Shown here one piece after another: positions 17,116 to 25,454 of a DNA stretch of 64,000 nt; positions within the stretch are counted from its first letter, which is position 1; each line of letters begins with the position of its first letter. The notes under the pieces were generated by a model that saw nothing but the letters and a program-made list of their open reading frames with translations, was not told where the DNA came from and did not search any database. The DNA comes from Nitrospiraceae bacterium. Its GTDB lineage: Bacteria > Nitrospirota > Thermodesulfovibrionia > Thermodesulfovibrionales > UBA6898. The position numbers and the translations under genes are program-made. Location of the stretch: the NCBI GenBank assembly GCA_020347665.1, contig CP070737.1, forward strand, positions 1,075,189 to 1,139,188. The letters are read 5' to 3'.

Positions 17116-19218
17116 CTAGCTGGTCGTTTTGTGAGGAAGCTCCTTCATAGCTTCTTTTCTACTCAAGCGAATCCGCCCCATCTTATCTATCTCTATAACT
17201 TTTACTGGCACTTCGTCTCCCTCTTTTATCTCATCGGTTACCTTCGCTACCCTTCTGTCTGCTATCTGGGATATATGAAGGAGTCCTTCTGTTCCGGGTA
17301 TTATTTCAACAAACGCCCCGAAATCCATTATTCTTTTCACCTTACCACGATATATTTTCCCGATTTCAGCTTCAGCAGTAATGTCTTTGATAATATCTAT
17401 GGCCTTCTGTGCCGCAGTGCCGTCCGAGGCAGCAATATTTATCAATCCGCTGTCATCAATGTCTATTTTGACCCCGGTCTGTTCAATAATACTTCTGATA
17501 ACCTTTCCTCCCGATCCTATAACATCACGAATTTTGTTCTGTTTTATATGCATAGTATAAATTCTCGGAGCGTGACGCGCCAGCGATTCACGGGGACCAC
17601 CGAGTGATTTTTTCATTTCCTCCAATATGACCAGCCTGCCCTGTCTGGCCTGTTCGAGTGCCCGTTCCATAACAGTGCGCTCAATACCGGCTATTTTGGT
17701 ATCCATCTGGAATGCGGTGATCCCTTTTTCCGTTCCGGTAACCTTAAAATCCATGTCTCCAAGATGGTCTTCAAGACCAAGTATGTCAGTAAGAATCACG
17801 ACCTTGTCTCCCTCTTTTATCAGTCCCATTGCAATGCCGGCTACAGGTGCTTTAATCGGAACACCAGCGTCCATCAAGGCGAGCGAACCGCCACAGACCG
17901 TAGCCATGGACGATGAGCCGTTTGATTCAAGGATGTCCGAGACAATTCTGACCGTGTATGGGAAATCCTCTTTAAGAGGTATAACGGCCTTGAGGGCTCT
18001 CTCGGCAAGAATGCCGTGTCCAATTTCCCGCCTGCCCGGTGACCGCAAGGGCCTCACCTCACCAACACTGAAGGGAGGAAAATTATAATGAAGCATAAAG
18101 GTCTTTGATGACTCCCCATCAAGAGAATCTATCCTTTGCTCGTCATCAGCAGTGCCAAGGGTTACAACAGCCAGAGATTGTGTTTCGCCACGGATAAAAA
18201 GGGCTGATCCATGTGTCCGTGGCAATATGCCAACAGACGATGCTATGTGCCTGATGCGTTCGGGCGTTCTCCCGTCTGCCCGTTTATTCTCATGTAAGAT
18301 CATATTCCGAACAAGATCTCGTTCGATCTCATTAAAGGTCGAGGCAATATCGCCGGAAATATCTTTCTCACCGGTATTCAGCTGCTCGATAACAGCAATC
18401 AGCATTTCATCAAGGGCTGCCTGTCTCCGTAATTTGTCCGGAATTGTAATGACTTGCTGTATCTTCTCCAAAGCAATTTTTGTTATAGTAGTTCTTAATG
18501 TTTCGTCTATAACTTCTCTTTTTATAATTCTTTTATCTTTTCCTGTAGAATCCTTCAGTTCCCGCTGCAAGGCACACAATCGCCTGATTTCCACGTGAGC
18601 AATGTCGATAGCCTCAAGAACATCCTGCTCACTCATCTCCTGGGCACTTCCCTCTACCATCATCACCGCTTCTTCCGTGCCTGCTACAATGAGATCGAGA
18701 TCACATTCTTCAGACTCTCTTATATCAGGATTGATTATCAGAGAACCCGATATTCTACCAATTCTGACAGCTCCAACCGGTCCCATAAATGGTATATCAG
18801 ATATTTCAAGTGCAGCAGACATGGTAACAATACCCAGAATATCAGCTATATTCTCCTCGCCATAGGACAGGACATTTACGATCCCCTGAGTTTCACACCG
18901 ATATCCTTTTGGAAAAAGTGGTCTCATTGGCCGATCAATAAGGCGGGACGTCAGGATTTCCTTTTCAGTCGGCCTTCCTTCTCTCTTGAAAAATCCCCCT
19001 GGAATTTTACCAGCGGAATATGTCTTCTCAAGATAGTCAATAGTGAGGGGGAAAAAGTCTATACCTTCTCTTTCCGTCTTACTACTTACAGCAGTTGCCA
19101 ATACAATGGTATCACCATATTGCGCAAGGACAGAGCCATCCGCCTGACGTGCTATTCTTCCTGTTTCCAGGCTTAATTCTTTTCCGCGTATATCGAGAGT
19201 GACACTATCTATTTTCAT
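17116..19218 (-). CDS. pnp: Polynucleotide phosphorylase
   Basis: 3'-5' phosphorolytic exoribonuclease and core of RNA degradosomes. The 700 residues run: first RNase PH domain, helical linker, second RNase PH domain (including VTLGT, FMLHYNFPPFSVGE and RREIGHG), KH domain with VIGSGGKVIRSI and S1 domain with GKVKRIMDFGAFVEI and GLLHIS. All are complete. It starts 3 bases after rpsO; rpsO-pnp is a classic operon in which PNPase often controls its own leader. Confidence 0.98.
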   Translation of the reverse strand: MKIDSVTLDIRGKELSLETGRIARQADGSVLAQYGDTIVLATAVSSKTEREGIDFFPLTIDYLEKTYSAGKIPGGFFKREGRPTEKEILTSRLIDRPMRPLFPKGYRCETQGIVNVLSYGEENIADILGIVTMSAALEISDIPFMGPVGAVRIGRISGSLIINPDIRESEECDLDLIVAGTEEAVMMVEGSAQEMSEQDVLEAIDIAHVEIRRLCALQRELKDSTGKDKRIIKREVIDETLRTTITKIALEKIQQVITIPDKLRRQAALDEMLIAVIEQLNTGEKDISGDIASTFNEIERDLVRNMILHENKRADGRTPERIRHIASSVGILPRTHGSALFIRGETQSLAVVTLGTADDEQRIDSLDGESSKTFMLHYNFPPFSVGEVRPLRSPGRREIGHGILAERALKAVIPLKEDFPYTVRIVSDILESNGSSSMATVCGGSLALMDAGVPIKAPVAGIAMGLIKEGDKVVILTDILGLEDHLGDMDFKVTGTEKGITAFQMDTKIAGIERTVMERALEQARQGRLVILEEMKKSLGGPRESLARHAPRIYTMHIKQNKIRDVIGSGGKVIRSIIEQTGVKIDIDDSGLINIAASDGTAAQKAIDIIKDITAEAEIGKIYRGKVKRIMDFGAFVEIIPGTEGLLHISQIADRRVAKVTDEIKEGDEVPVKVIEIDKMGRIRLSRKEAMKELPHKTTS

Positions 19219-19221
19219 GAA

Positions 19222-19491
19222 CTATTTCCTTATACCAAGTCGTGCAATAATTTCATCGTACCTTCTTCTGTCCGAAGTCTTCAGATAGTCGAGCAATTTT
19301 CTTCTTCGGCCGACAAGCTTCAGCAGTCCTCTTCGAGAATGATGATCTTTTGTATGAGTTTTAAAGTGTTCGGTAAGATATCCTATTCTCTTGCTGAGAA
19401 TAGCTATTTGCACCTCAGGCGATCCTGTATCCGAGTCATGAACCCTAAAGTCATTGATCAGGGCCGCTTTATTATCTTTATCAAGTCTCAA
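19222..19491 (-). CDS. rpsO: 30S ribosomal protein S15
   Basis: Primary 16S rRNA binding protein that organises the platform of the small subunit. At 89 residues it has normal length and shows the signature [22 protein letters not shown]-like region (key DTGSPEVQ), [20 protein letters not shown] and the C-terminal arginine-rich [16 protein letters not shown] strong AAAGGTGG lies upstream of the start. Cotranscribed with pnp. Confidence 0.98.
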   Translation of the reverse strand: MRLDKDNKAALINDFRVHDSDTGSPEVQIAILSKRIGYLTEHFKTHTKDHHSRRGLLKLVGRRRKLLDYLKTSDRRRYDEIIARLGIRK

Positions 19492-19535
19492 TGGCTCACC
19501 ACCTTTCCCGAATGAAATTGAACAATAATAAGATT

Positions 19536-19565
19536 AGCATATGTATTTTGATTCTGTAAAGACAA
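19536..19565 (-). promoter_or_regulatory. Promoter of rpsO-pnp
   Basis: TTGTCT (19560-19565) and TATGCT (19536-19541) are separated by 18 bases on the minus strand. The predicted start near 19529 gives a leader of about 38 bases before rpsO. Confidence 0.5.
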
Positions 19566-19621
19566 TCATTCATAGGAAAACACCTCATTCTCTCTTTGAC
19601 AAACTGTATTCGGGAATATTC

Positions 19622-19638
19622 ATATGTTCAGAACATAT
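19622..19638. repeat. 17-bp palindrome ATATGTTC-A-GAACATAT
   Basis: Perfect 8-bp arms around one base, about 60 bases upstream of the rpsO promoter. The shape fits a dimeric repressor operator. The half-site GTTC/GAAC recalls LexA-type sites, but in the opposite order to the known GAAC-N4-GTTC box. Confidence 0.7.
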
Positions 19639-19689
19639 CTGCGTGAGGGAATGGTGCCGGCGTAATGATACTAAGAAATGATATGAGAA

Positions 19690-19720
19690 GTGCTTACTCC
19701 CTGACAGGTCTGAGAAGCAC
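19690..19720 (-). terminator. Hairpin after the degenerate GGDEF gene
   Basis: On the minus strand GTGCTTCTC pairs with GAG-T-AAGCAC (nine pairs with one bulge) about 36 bases after the stop at 19757. The following bases (TTCTCATATCATTTC) are only moderately T-rich, so termination is plausible but not certain. Confidence 0.4.
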
Positions 19721-19756
19721 AATAACGTGCACGCAAAGCATCATCTTTTTGCAGCG

Positions 19757-20365
19757 TCAGAATATCATGTCATCCGTCATGACAATGATATCTTCACCGG
19801 TACCTTCTATTCTCTGGCATATCCTACCCATATCCTGAATGAGATGGCTTCTTTTCGTCGGCAGCTCGCTATCAGCAATAACGGAAATAAGGGTGACCAG
19901 TCCTATGTCAACTTTTTCCCCACCGTCTTTTTTGAACGTAAGGGTCGTCCTTTTCTTGAGGTCTTTCTTTGTATAGAACGACTCAATCTTTCTATTAAAA
20001 ATCCTGCGTGCCTCATTGACAATCTGCATCACATTTTTTGTCCTGCATGTAATAATGAAATCATGCGTGCTGAGCGTTCCAACAAAGCTATCCTTGCATT
20101 TTTTTGATGTTGTATGAAGAATTGCAGCAGCCCACTGGATAATCTCGGCATGTCTGTCAGGACCATATTTTATGAGATACGGGTGTATATTCGCGATACG
20201 CACATATGCAATCGAATGCGACCCGAGTTTTGGATACACTGACTCCATTTTCTTGATGATTGCTGATTTGTCAGGTAATCCCGTGAGATAATCAGGCCAG
20301 AGATATGGATTGTCCTGTTTTTTGTGCAGATGCTGAATATACTTTTTCGCCTCTGTTAAGCCCAT
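19757..20365 (-). CDS. Degenerate GGDEF-domain protein
   Basis: The 202-residue protein begins with a short helix and then DYLTGLPDKSAIIKKME, the DxLTGLxN entry of GGDEF domains. The pattern continues through AYVRIANIHPYLIKYG, matching the substrate-binding D(I)DxFKxxND region but lacking its key residues. The active-site signature GGDEF is replaced by STHDF (about residues 97-101) and no I-site is seen. It is therefore unlikely to make c-di-GMP and may act as a binding or partner domain. It stands alone between rpsO and ppdK. The assignment is from motif position only. Confidence 0.6.
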   Translation of the reverse strand: MGLTEAKKYIQHLHKKQDNPYLWPDYLTGLPDKSAIIKKMESVYPKLGSHSIAYVRIANIHPYLIKYGPDRHAEIIQWAAAILHTTSKKCKDSFVGTLSTHDFIITCRTKNVMQIVNEARRIFNRKIESFYTKKDLKKRTTLTFKKDGGEKVDIGLVTLISVIADSELPTKRSHLIQDMGRICQRIEGTGEDIIVMTDDMIF

Positions 20366-20485
20366 TTGTTCGTCTCCTCCCTTTACATACGAGTCTATGA
20401 GCGCATAACGATTATTATCGCATTTATCGACTGTTTGTCAACTTTAAATTATAATTATCAGGCGGGTTAACCGTAATGTACATAC

Positions 20486-20511
20486 GAGCGTGAGGTCAAT
20501 TCCTCACGCTC
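20486..20511 (-). terminator. Terminator-like hairpin after ppdK
   Basis: GAGCGTGAGG and CCTCACGCTC form a perfect ten-pair stem with a six-base loop, 34 bases past the ppdK stop. The T-rich side (CTTTTC) is on the plus strand, while the minus side lacks a T run. As ppdK is the only gene reading into it, a role in ending or protecting the ppdK transcript is the simplest reading. Confidence 0.55.
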
Positions 20512-20544
20512 CTTTTCACTAGTCTGCTCTGTTCAAGAGAGACA

Positions 20545-23301
20545 CTATTTCTTTTTTCCAGATCTCCCGCTTTTCTTTGATTTCTGCTTCAGTGCGGCTT
20601 GGGCCGCAGCAAATCGGGCGATCGGCACCCTGAATGGTGAACAGCTCACATAATCAAGTCCGATGTTGTGACAGAACTCAACCGACCTTGGCTCTCCGCC
20701 ATGCTCTCCGCATATACCAAGCTTCAGGTCCTTTTTGACCTTCCTGCCCTTTTCAACAGCGATCTTCATGAATGCACCTACCCCTTCCTGGTCAATCGTT
20801 ATAAAGGGATCATCGCCCAGTATCTTGTTTTCAACATAAAATGGAAGGAACCTTCCTGCATCGTCCCTTGAAAGCCCGAAAGCTGTCTGTGTAAGGTCGT
20901 TTGTACCAAACGAGTAAAAGTCGGCAATCTCTGCAATTTCGTCTGATGTAACACACGCACGGGGCAGTTCTATCATGGTGCCTACTGTATACGGGACTTT
21001 TACACGATAAGTTTTCTGAACCCTTTCCGCAACAGTTATGGTTACCTTTTTCATCTCTTCAAGCTCCCTTACATGCCCTACAAGAGGGATCATTATCTCG
21101 GGTAAAACCTTTACCTTCTGTTTCTTCAGTTCACATGCAGCCTCCATAATCGCCTGTGCCTGCATCTCGTATATTTCAGGATAGGTGATTCCGAGCCGGC
21201 AACCTCGGTGTCCAAGCATTGGGTTAAATTCATGAAGCGACTGGTTTTTTGCATTAAGCTGCTCATAAGATACTCCCATATCAGAGGCAAGTTCCCTCAA
21301 TTCTGCCTCAGTATGAGGAAGAAATTCATGCAGAGGTGGGTCCAGAAGCCTGATCGTTACAGGACACCCCTTCATGGCACTGAATATGCCTGAGAAATCT
21401 CCCCTCTGAATCGGAAGGAGCTTGTTAAGCGCGTTCTTCCTGCCTTCCAGGGTTTCAGAAAGAATCATTTCCCTGACAGCCTTTATCCGGTCAGGGCCGA
21501 AGAACATATGCTCAGTCCTGCAGAGACCTACACCTTCAGCACCGAAGTTTATGGCATTGGTTGAGTCTTCCGGGGTATCTGCATTGGTCCTCACCTTAAG
21601 TGTCCTGAACGTATCAGCCCATTTCATGAGCTCTATATACCATTTATTGTGCTCGGGGTCAGCAGGAAGAAGGTTCAGTTTCCCCTCATAAACACGGCCT
21701 TTTGTTCCATTAAGGGTTATCAAGTCACCCTCTTTAATCTGGATGCCGTTCACATTAATAACCTTATTGGGTAAATCTATATGGAGTGCTGAACAGCCTA
21801 CTATACAGCACTTGCCCCATCCACGTGCAACAAGGGCGGCATGGCTTGTCATACCTCCCTTTGCAGTAAGGATAGCCTCTGCAGCATGCATGCCGTGGAC
21901 ATCTTCGGGTGATGTCTCGCTCCTGACCAAGATAACTTTTTCACCCTTCTTTGCCCAGTCCTCTGCATCATCTGCTGTAAAGACTACCTTTCCGAAAGCA
22001 CCTCCGGGACCCGCGGGAAGTCCCTTTGCCAGCTCTACAGCCCTCTTTTCATCAGCAGGATCAACACTCGGGTGAAGCAACTCATCTATCTGGTCGGGTT
22101 TTACGCGCATTACGGCTGTCTCCTTGGAGATCAGCCTTTGCTTTGCCATCTCAACAGCCATGCGTATCGCGGCCTGTCCATTGCGCTTCCCCACCCTCGT
22201 TTGCAGCATCCATAGTCTCCCGTCTTCCACGGTAAACTCTATGTCCTGCATGTCCGTATAGTGTCTTTCTAGTTTTTTCTGGATGCCGAACAACTGCTTA
22301 TACAGTTTTGGCATTGCACGTTCCAGTGAGTGGAGGTGCACAGTATCCTCTGTTTTTCCGGCTTCGTTGACCGGATTAGGAGTCCTCAGCCCTGCCACAA
22401 CATCCTCTCCCTGTGCATTCGGAAGCCATTCACCAAAGAACATGTCTTCACCTGTTGCAGGGTTTCTGGTAAACGCCACTCCTGTTGCAGAATCATCTCC
22501 GGTATTTCCGAATACCATGGACTGTACATTGACTGCAGTTCCCCAGTCTTCGGGAATCTTTTCGATCTTCCTGTAGGAGACAGCCCTCTTCCCCATCCAT
22601 GACTGGAAGACAGCGCCAATACCACCCCAGAGCTGTTCATGCGGTTCATCAGGGAACTCTTTACCAAGGGTATTCTTGATAATTTTCTTAAATGTGTCAC
22701 ATAAGTTACGAAGATCATCCTCGCTAAGGTCAGTATCGCTTTTGTATCCTTTATTCTTTTTTACCGTTTCAAGGGCGGATTCCAGTTTATGGCGGATACC
22801 GTCGTGATCTGTCGCCGGTTCGATACCTGCAGCCTTTTCCATTACAACATCAGAGTACATCATCATGAGACGACGATATGCATCATATACGAAGCGCGGA
22901 TTGCCTGTCTTTTCAATGAGTCCCGGAATTGTTCTAGTTGTCAGTCCGATATTCAGTACGGTTTCCATCATTCCCGGCATTGAACTGCGTGCGCCGGACC
23001 GCACCGACATGAGAAGCGGATCTTGAAGATCACCGAAGTTCTTTCCCATTATCTTCTCAACCCTGGCCAGAGCCTTGTCAACCTGACCTTTTAACTCCCG
23101 GGGATATTTACGGTTATTTTTATAAAAAAGGGTGCAGACCTCTGTAGTTATGGTAAAGCCAGGCGGAACAGGGATGCCAAGGTTTGTCATCTCGGCAATA
23201 TTCGCACCTTTGCCGCCCAAAAGATTCTTCATAGCAGCTTTGCCATCAGCCTTACCGTCACCGAAAAAGTAGACATATTTTTTAGAAGACTTCTTTGCCA
23301 T
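20545..23301 (-). CDS. ppdK: Pyruvate, phosphate dikinase
   Basis: Interconverts pyruvate + ATP + Pi and PEP + AMP + PPi; in anaerobes it can serve gluconeogenesis or glycolysis. The 918-residue protein has the N-terminal ATP-grasp domain (GGKGANIAEMTNLGIPVPPGF, key GGKGANLAEM-like), the swivelling domain with catalytic histidine in GGMTSHAALVARGWG (about 467-481), and the C-terminal PEP-utilising TIM barrel with GAEGVGLCRTEHMFF and GTNDLTQ. The C-terminus ends in a short Lys/Ser-rich tail. Length matches the bacterial family. It is transcribed divergently from slp, with a 212-base gap. Confidence 0.98.
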   Translation of the reverse strand: MAKKSSKKYVYFFGDGKADGKAAMKNLLGGKGANIAEMTNLGIPVPPGFTITTEVCTLFYKNNRKYPRELKGQVDKALARVEKIMGKNFGDLQDPLLMSVRSGARSSMPGMMETVLNIGLTTRTIPGLIEKTGNPRFVYDAYRRLMMMYSDVVMEKAAGIEPATDHDGIRHKLESALETVKKNKGYKSDTDLSEDDLRNLCDTFKKIIKNTLGKEFPDEPHEQLWGGIGAVFQSWMGKRAVSYRKIEKIPEDWGTAVNVQSMVFGNTGDDSATGVAFTRNPATGEDMFFGEWLPNAQGEDVVAGLRTPNPVNEAGKTEDTVHLHSLERAMPKLYKQLFGIQKKLERHYTDMQDIEFTVEDGRLWMLQTRVGKRNGQAAIRMAVEMAKQRLISKETAVMRVKPDQIDELLHPSVDPADEKRAVELAKGLPAGPGGAFGKVVFTADDAEDWAKKGEKVILVRSETSPEDVHGMHAAEAILTAKGGMTSHAALVARGWGKCCIVGCSALHIDLPNKVINVNGIQIKEGDLITLNGTKGRVYEGKLNLLPADPEHNKWYIELMKWADTFRTLKVRTNADTPEDSTNAINFGAEGVGLCRTEHMFFGPDRIKAVREMILSETLEGRKNALNKLLPIQRGDFSGIFSAMKGCPVTIRLLDPPLHEFLPHTEAELRELASDMGVSYEQLNAKNQSLHEFNPMLGHRGCRLGITYPEIYEMQAQAIMEAACELKKQKVKVLPEIMIPLVGHVRELEEMKKVTITVAERVQKTYRVKVPYTVGTMIELPRACVTSDEIAEIADFYSFGTNDLTQTAFGLSRDDAGRFLPFYVENKILGDDPFITIDQEGVGAFMKIAVEKGRKVKKDLKLGICGEHGGEPRSVEFCHNIGLDYVSCSPFRVPIARFAAAQAALKQKSKKSGRSGKKK

Positions 23302-23513
23302 TAAAGACCCTCCCGAAGATTTTGATTGAAAGCTTTATAGAATAACTTACAGAAAAGTCTAAATTCAATAAGAACTTTGCAGATTTATGAGATTATTAAT
23401 AAATACAATAATAAAATCTCTCACATTTCGCCCGCTCATTTCATCAGGCAGTGTATACAGATAAAGGCTTGCAGTATTTCCTTAAAAATGATAGAAAAAG
23501 ATATGGAGCAGAT

Positions 23514-24080
23514 ATGGGCAGATATAATTATGTCATAGTACCATTATTCTTTTTATTCGTAATCTCATGCAGTTATGTCATTTCAAAGGAAGTCCGCCAG
23601 CAGGCAATCAGGAATGTTCCATTCAAGAATATCCTTGAAAATCCGTCTGCGTACGAAAATAATGTGTTTATTCTCGGAGGCATAATATCGGAAACGAAGA
23701 ATTCGAACCAGGGTACGGAGATCGAAATTGTACAATCACCGCTTGATCGGTATGGCTATTTCATCAATAGAGATTATTCTGAAGGAAGATTTATTGTGTC
23801 GTCGTCAAAAATGCTTGATCCGTTGATTTATAAAGAAGGCCGTTATATAACCGTGGCCGGACGGCTAACCGGCATGAGGACAAAATTGCTCGGTGATCTT
23901 GAATATTCATATCCGCTCATTGAATCTATAGAACTGTTTCTATGGAAAGAGGAGCGCTATTACTGGTCTGAATATTACTATGATCCCTATTATTACCGCC
24001 CGTACTATATTCCATACCCGTACTACTGGTCGTATCCATCACATCACCGGTTGCATGGACCCTACCCGTGGTACTGGTAA
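23514..24080 (+). CDS. slp: Slp-family outer-membrane lipoprotein with aromatic-rich tail
   Basis: The 188-residue protein has a lipoprotein signal peptide (LFVISC, cysteine about residue 18) and the Slp domain: VPFKNILENPSAYENNVFILGG and the ITVAGRLTG strand. Slp proteins are starvation- or acid-linked outer-membrane lipoproteins in enterobacteria. The last 45 residues are a low-complexity run of Tyr, Pro and Trp (for example YYYDPYYYRPYYIPYPYYW). I chose ATG 23514 because GGAG lies five bases upstream and the signal peptide then has normal length. Its stop is 4 bases from that of the convergent bactofilin gene. Confidence 0.85.
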   Translation: MGRYNYVIVPLFFLFVISCSYVISKEVRQQAIRNVPFKNILENPSAYENNVFILGGIISETKNSNQGTEIEIVQSPLDRYGYFINRDYSEGRFIVSSSKMLDPLIYKEGRYITVAGRLTGMRTKLLGDLEYSYPLIESIELFLWKEERYYWSEYYYDPYYYRPYYIPYPYYWSYPSHHRLHGPYPWYW

Positions 24081-24084
24081 ATAA

Positions 24085-24465
24085 CTAACGAGCTTTTTCT
24101 TTGGTCTGAAGCTCGATAATCTTCGCCTCTTCAGCATGCATAGAAGACTTGCCGTCAAAAATTGCGCCTTCGACTATAGACAGCTTACTCGTGAAGATCT
24201 GGCCGTGAATCTGACCTTTATTTTTTATTTCAACGATGTCTTTCCCTTTTAGATTGCCGTCAACACGCCCGCCAACAACGATGCCCCGTGCCGTGATGTC
24301 ACCGTTAATATGAGATTTTTCACCGACAATTACCCAGTCAGCATTAATGTTTCCCTCAATAGTGCCCTCAACCCTCAGCGTCCCCCTGGTTTCAATCTCT
24401 CCCTTAAACACGGTATTAGTTCCAAGAAAGGATTCCAGTTTTTCATGATTCTTATGAAACATCAC
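24085..24465 (-). CDS. bacA: Bactofilin (polymer-forming cytoskeletal protein)
   Basis: A 126-residue protein whose centre (about 18-110) is a right-handed beta-helix of six-residue steps with Gly, Ile and Val at fixed positions, as in TRGTLRVEGTIEGNINAD and GVVVGGRVDGNLKGKD-like repeats. This is the DUF583 bactofilin fold, which forms membrane-associated filaments without nucleotides. The start overlaps the preceding M23 peptidase stop by 4 bases. This pairing recurs in other bacteria, where bactofilins direct peptidoglycan enzymes to shape the cell. Confidence 0.93.
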   Translation of the reverse strand: MMFHKNHEKLESFLGTNTVFKGEIETRGTLRVEGTIEGNINADWVIVGEKSHINGDITARGIVVGGRVDGNLKGKDIVEIKNKGQIHGQIFTSKLSIVEGAIFDGKSSMHAEEAKIIELQTKEKAR

Positions 24466-25298
24466 GACCTCCCTTTTATAAATTTATACGGATTCAGTGA
24501 TTTGCCCTCTTTCCATATCTCATAATGGACATGCGGACCCGTAGAATTACCAGTGGAACCGATAAAGCTTATGATGTCACCTCTACGAACCTCCTGACCA
24601 ACTTTCACATTTACTTTCTTGTTATGAGCGTAAAATGTAGAATAACCATGACCATGTTCAACAACCACAAGATTGCCGTTTCCTCCTGCCCAGCCTGAAA
24701 AACTCACAATGCCGTCCGCTGTGACTGTAACAGGTGTTCCCGGACCTGCGGCTATGTCGACACCGCTATGGAAATCTCTTCTGCGAGATTTCGGGTGCTC
24801 TCTCCTGCCATATGACGATGTTAATCTCCCGGCAACCGGCCATCCCTTCGGCGTGGAAAAATAAAGATCTCGTTGCTGACTCAAATAATCTTTTATTTCT
24901 CCAATATTTTCCATGGTCGTCTTTATTTCATTCCGTATCCACTCCATGTCAATGGAACCACTGTCAGTATTATCAATGCTTTCGAGTATCTTTTCCCTGT
25001 CATTTAATGAAAATAACGTTCTGAACTCATATTCGGCTCTTTTCAATGCAGATATCGTTGTTTTCAATTCCAAAAACTGAGTAGTGTAGTAATTCAGTTT
25101 TTCACTCATCCTTTTATATTCAAATGAATTAATGGCGATTGAAAAAACATAGACCGAACCTATGATCCAGAGAATGATAGAAACAACGATCCCAATGGAC
25201 GGTATCTTTAATCTAATGGATTTCGTGTTACTATGGGGGATCAACATAATGGTAATGGGCGTGAAGGCTCTTCTGAAGTAATTCCGAATCGAACGCAT
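24462..25298 (-). CDS. M23-family peptidoglycan endopeptidase
   Basis: The 278-residue protein has one N-terminal membrane segment (about residues 33-54), a coiled-coil stretch (about 60-145) and a C-terminal LytM/M23 domain with zinc ligands in HSGVDIAAGPGTPV (His and Asp) and the HVHYEIW motif. All catalytic residues are present, so it probably cuts cross-links in the periplasm. It is translationally coupled to the bactofilin, which suggests a localised cell-shape enzyme. A consensus promoter lies upstream. Confidence 0.94.
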   Translation of the reverse strand: MRSIRNYFRRAFTPITIMLIPHSNTKSIRLKIPSIGIVVSIILWIIGSVYVFSIAINSFEYKRMSEKLNYYTTQFLELKTTISALKRAEYEFRTLFSLNDREKILESIDNTDSGSIDMEWIRNEIKTTMENIGEIKDYLSQQRDLYFSTPKGWPVAGRLTSSYGRREHPKSRRRDFHSGVDIAAGPGTPVTVTADGIVSFSGWAGGNGNLVVVEHGHGYSTFYAHNKKVNVKVGQEVRRGDIISFIGSTGNSTGPHVHYEIWKEGKSLNPYKFIKGRS

Positions 25299-25384
25299 GT
25301 GGGTTCCTCTAACTCCCTAAAATTAAAACTTTTTTAATGCATTATGACTCGCTGTCAGCCAGCAATATGAAGTGTTACTATAAA

Positions 25385-25413
25385 AGAATAGACAAAATAC
25401 GCCATAATGTCAA
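25385..25413 (-). promoter_or_regulatory. Promoter of the M23-bactofilin operon
   Basis: A perfect TTGACA (25408-25413) is followed after 17 bases by TATTCT (25385-25390) on the minus strand. The predicted leader is about 80 bases and ends with GGGAGTTAGAGG before the ATG. Confidence 0.7.
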
Positions 25414-25454
25414 GAAAAATTGCACGTCCAGGTGAAACGCATCATCACGGCGCT

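Noticed and set aside
18595-19176. 193-codon plus-strand frame
   Set aside because: It is fully antisense to pnp, whose domains are intact; the translation is low in protein-like features.
23468-23490. TTGCAG-17-TAGAAA as slp promoter
   Set aside because: The predicted transcript start would fall at the ribosome binding site, leaving no usable leader.
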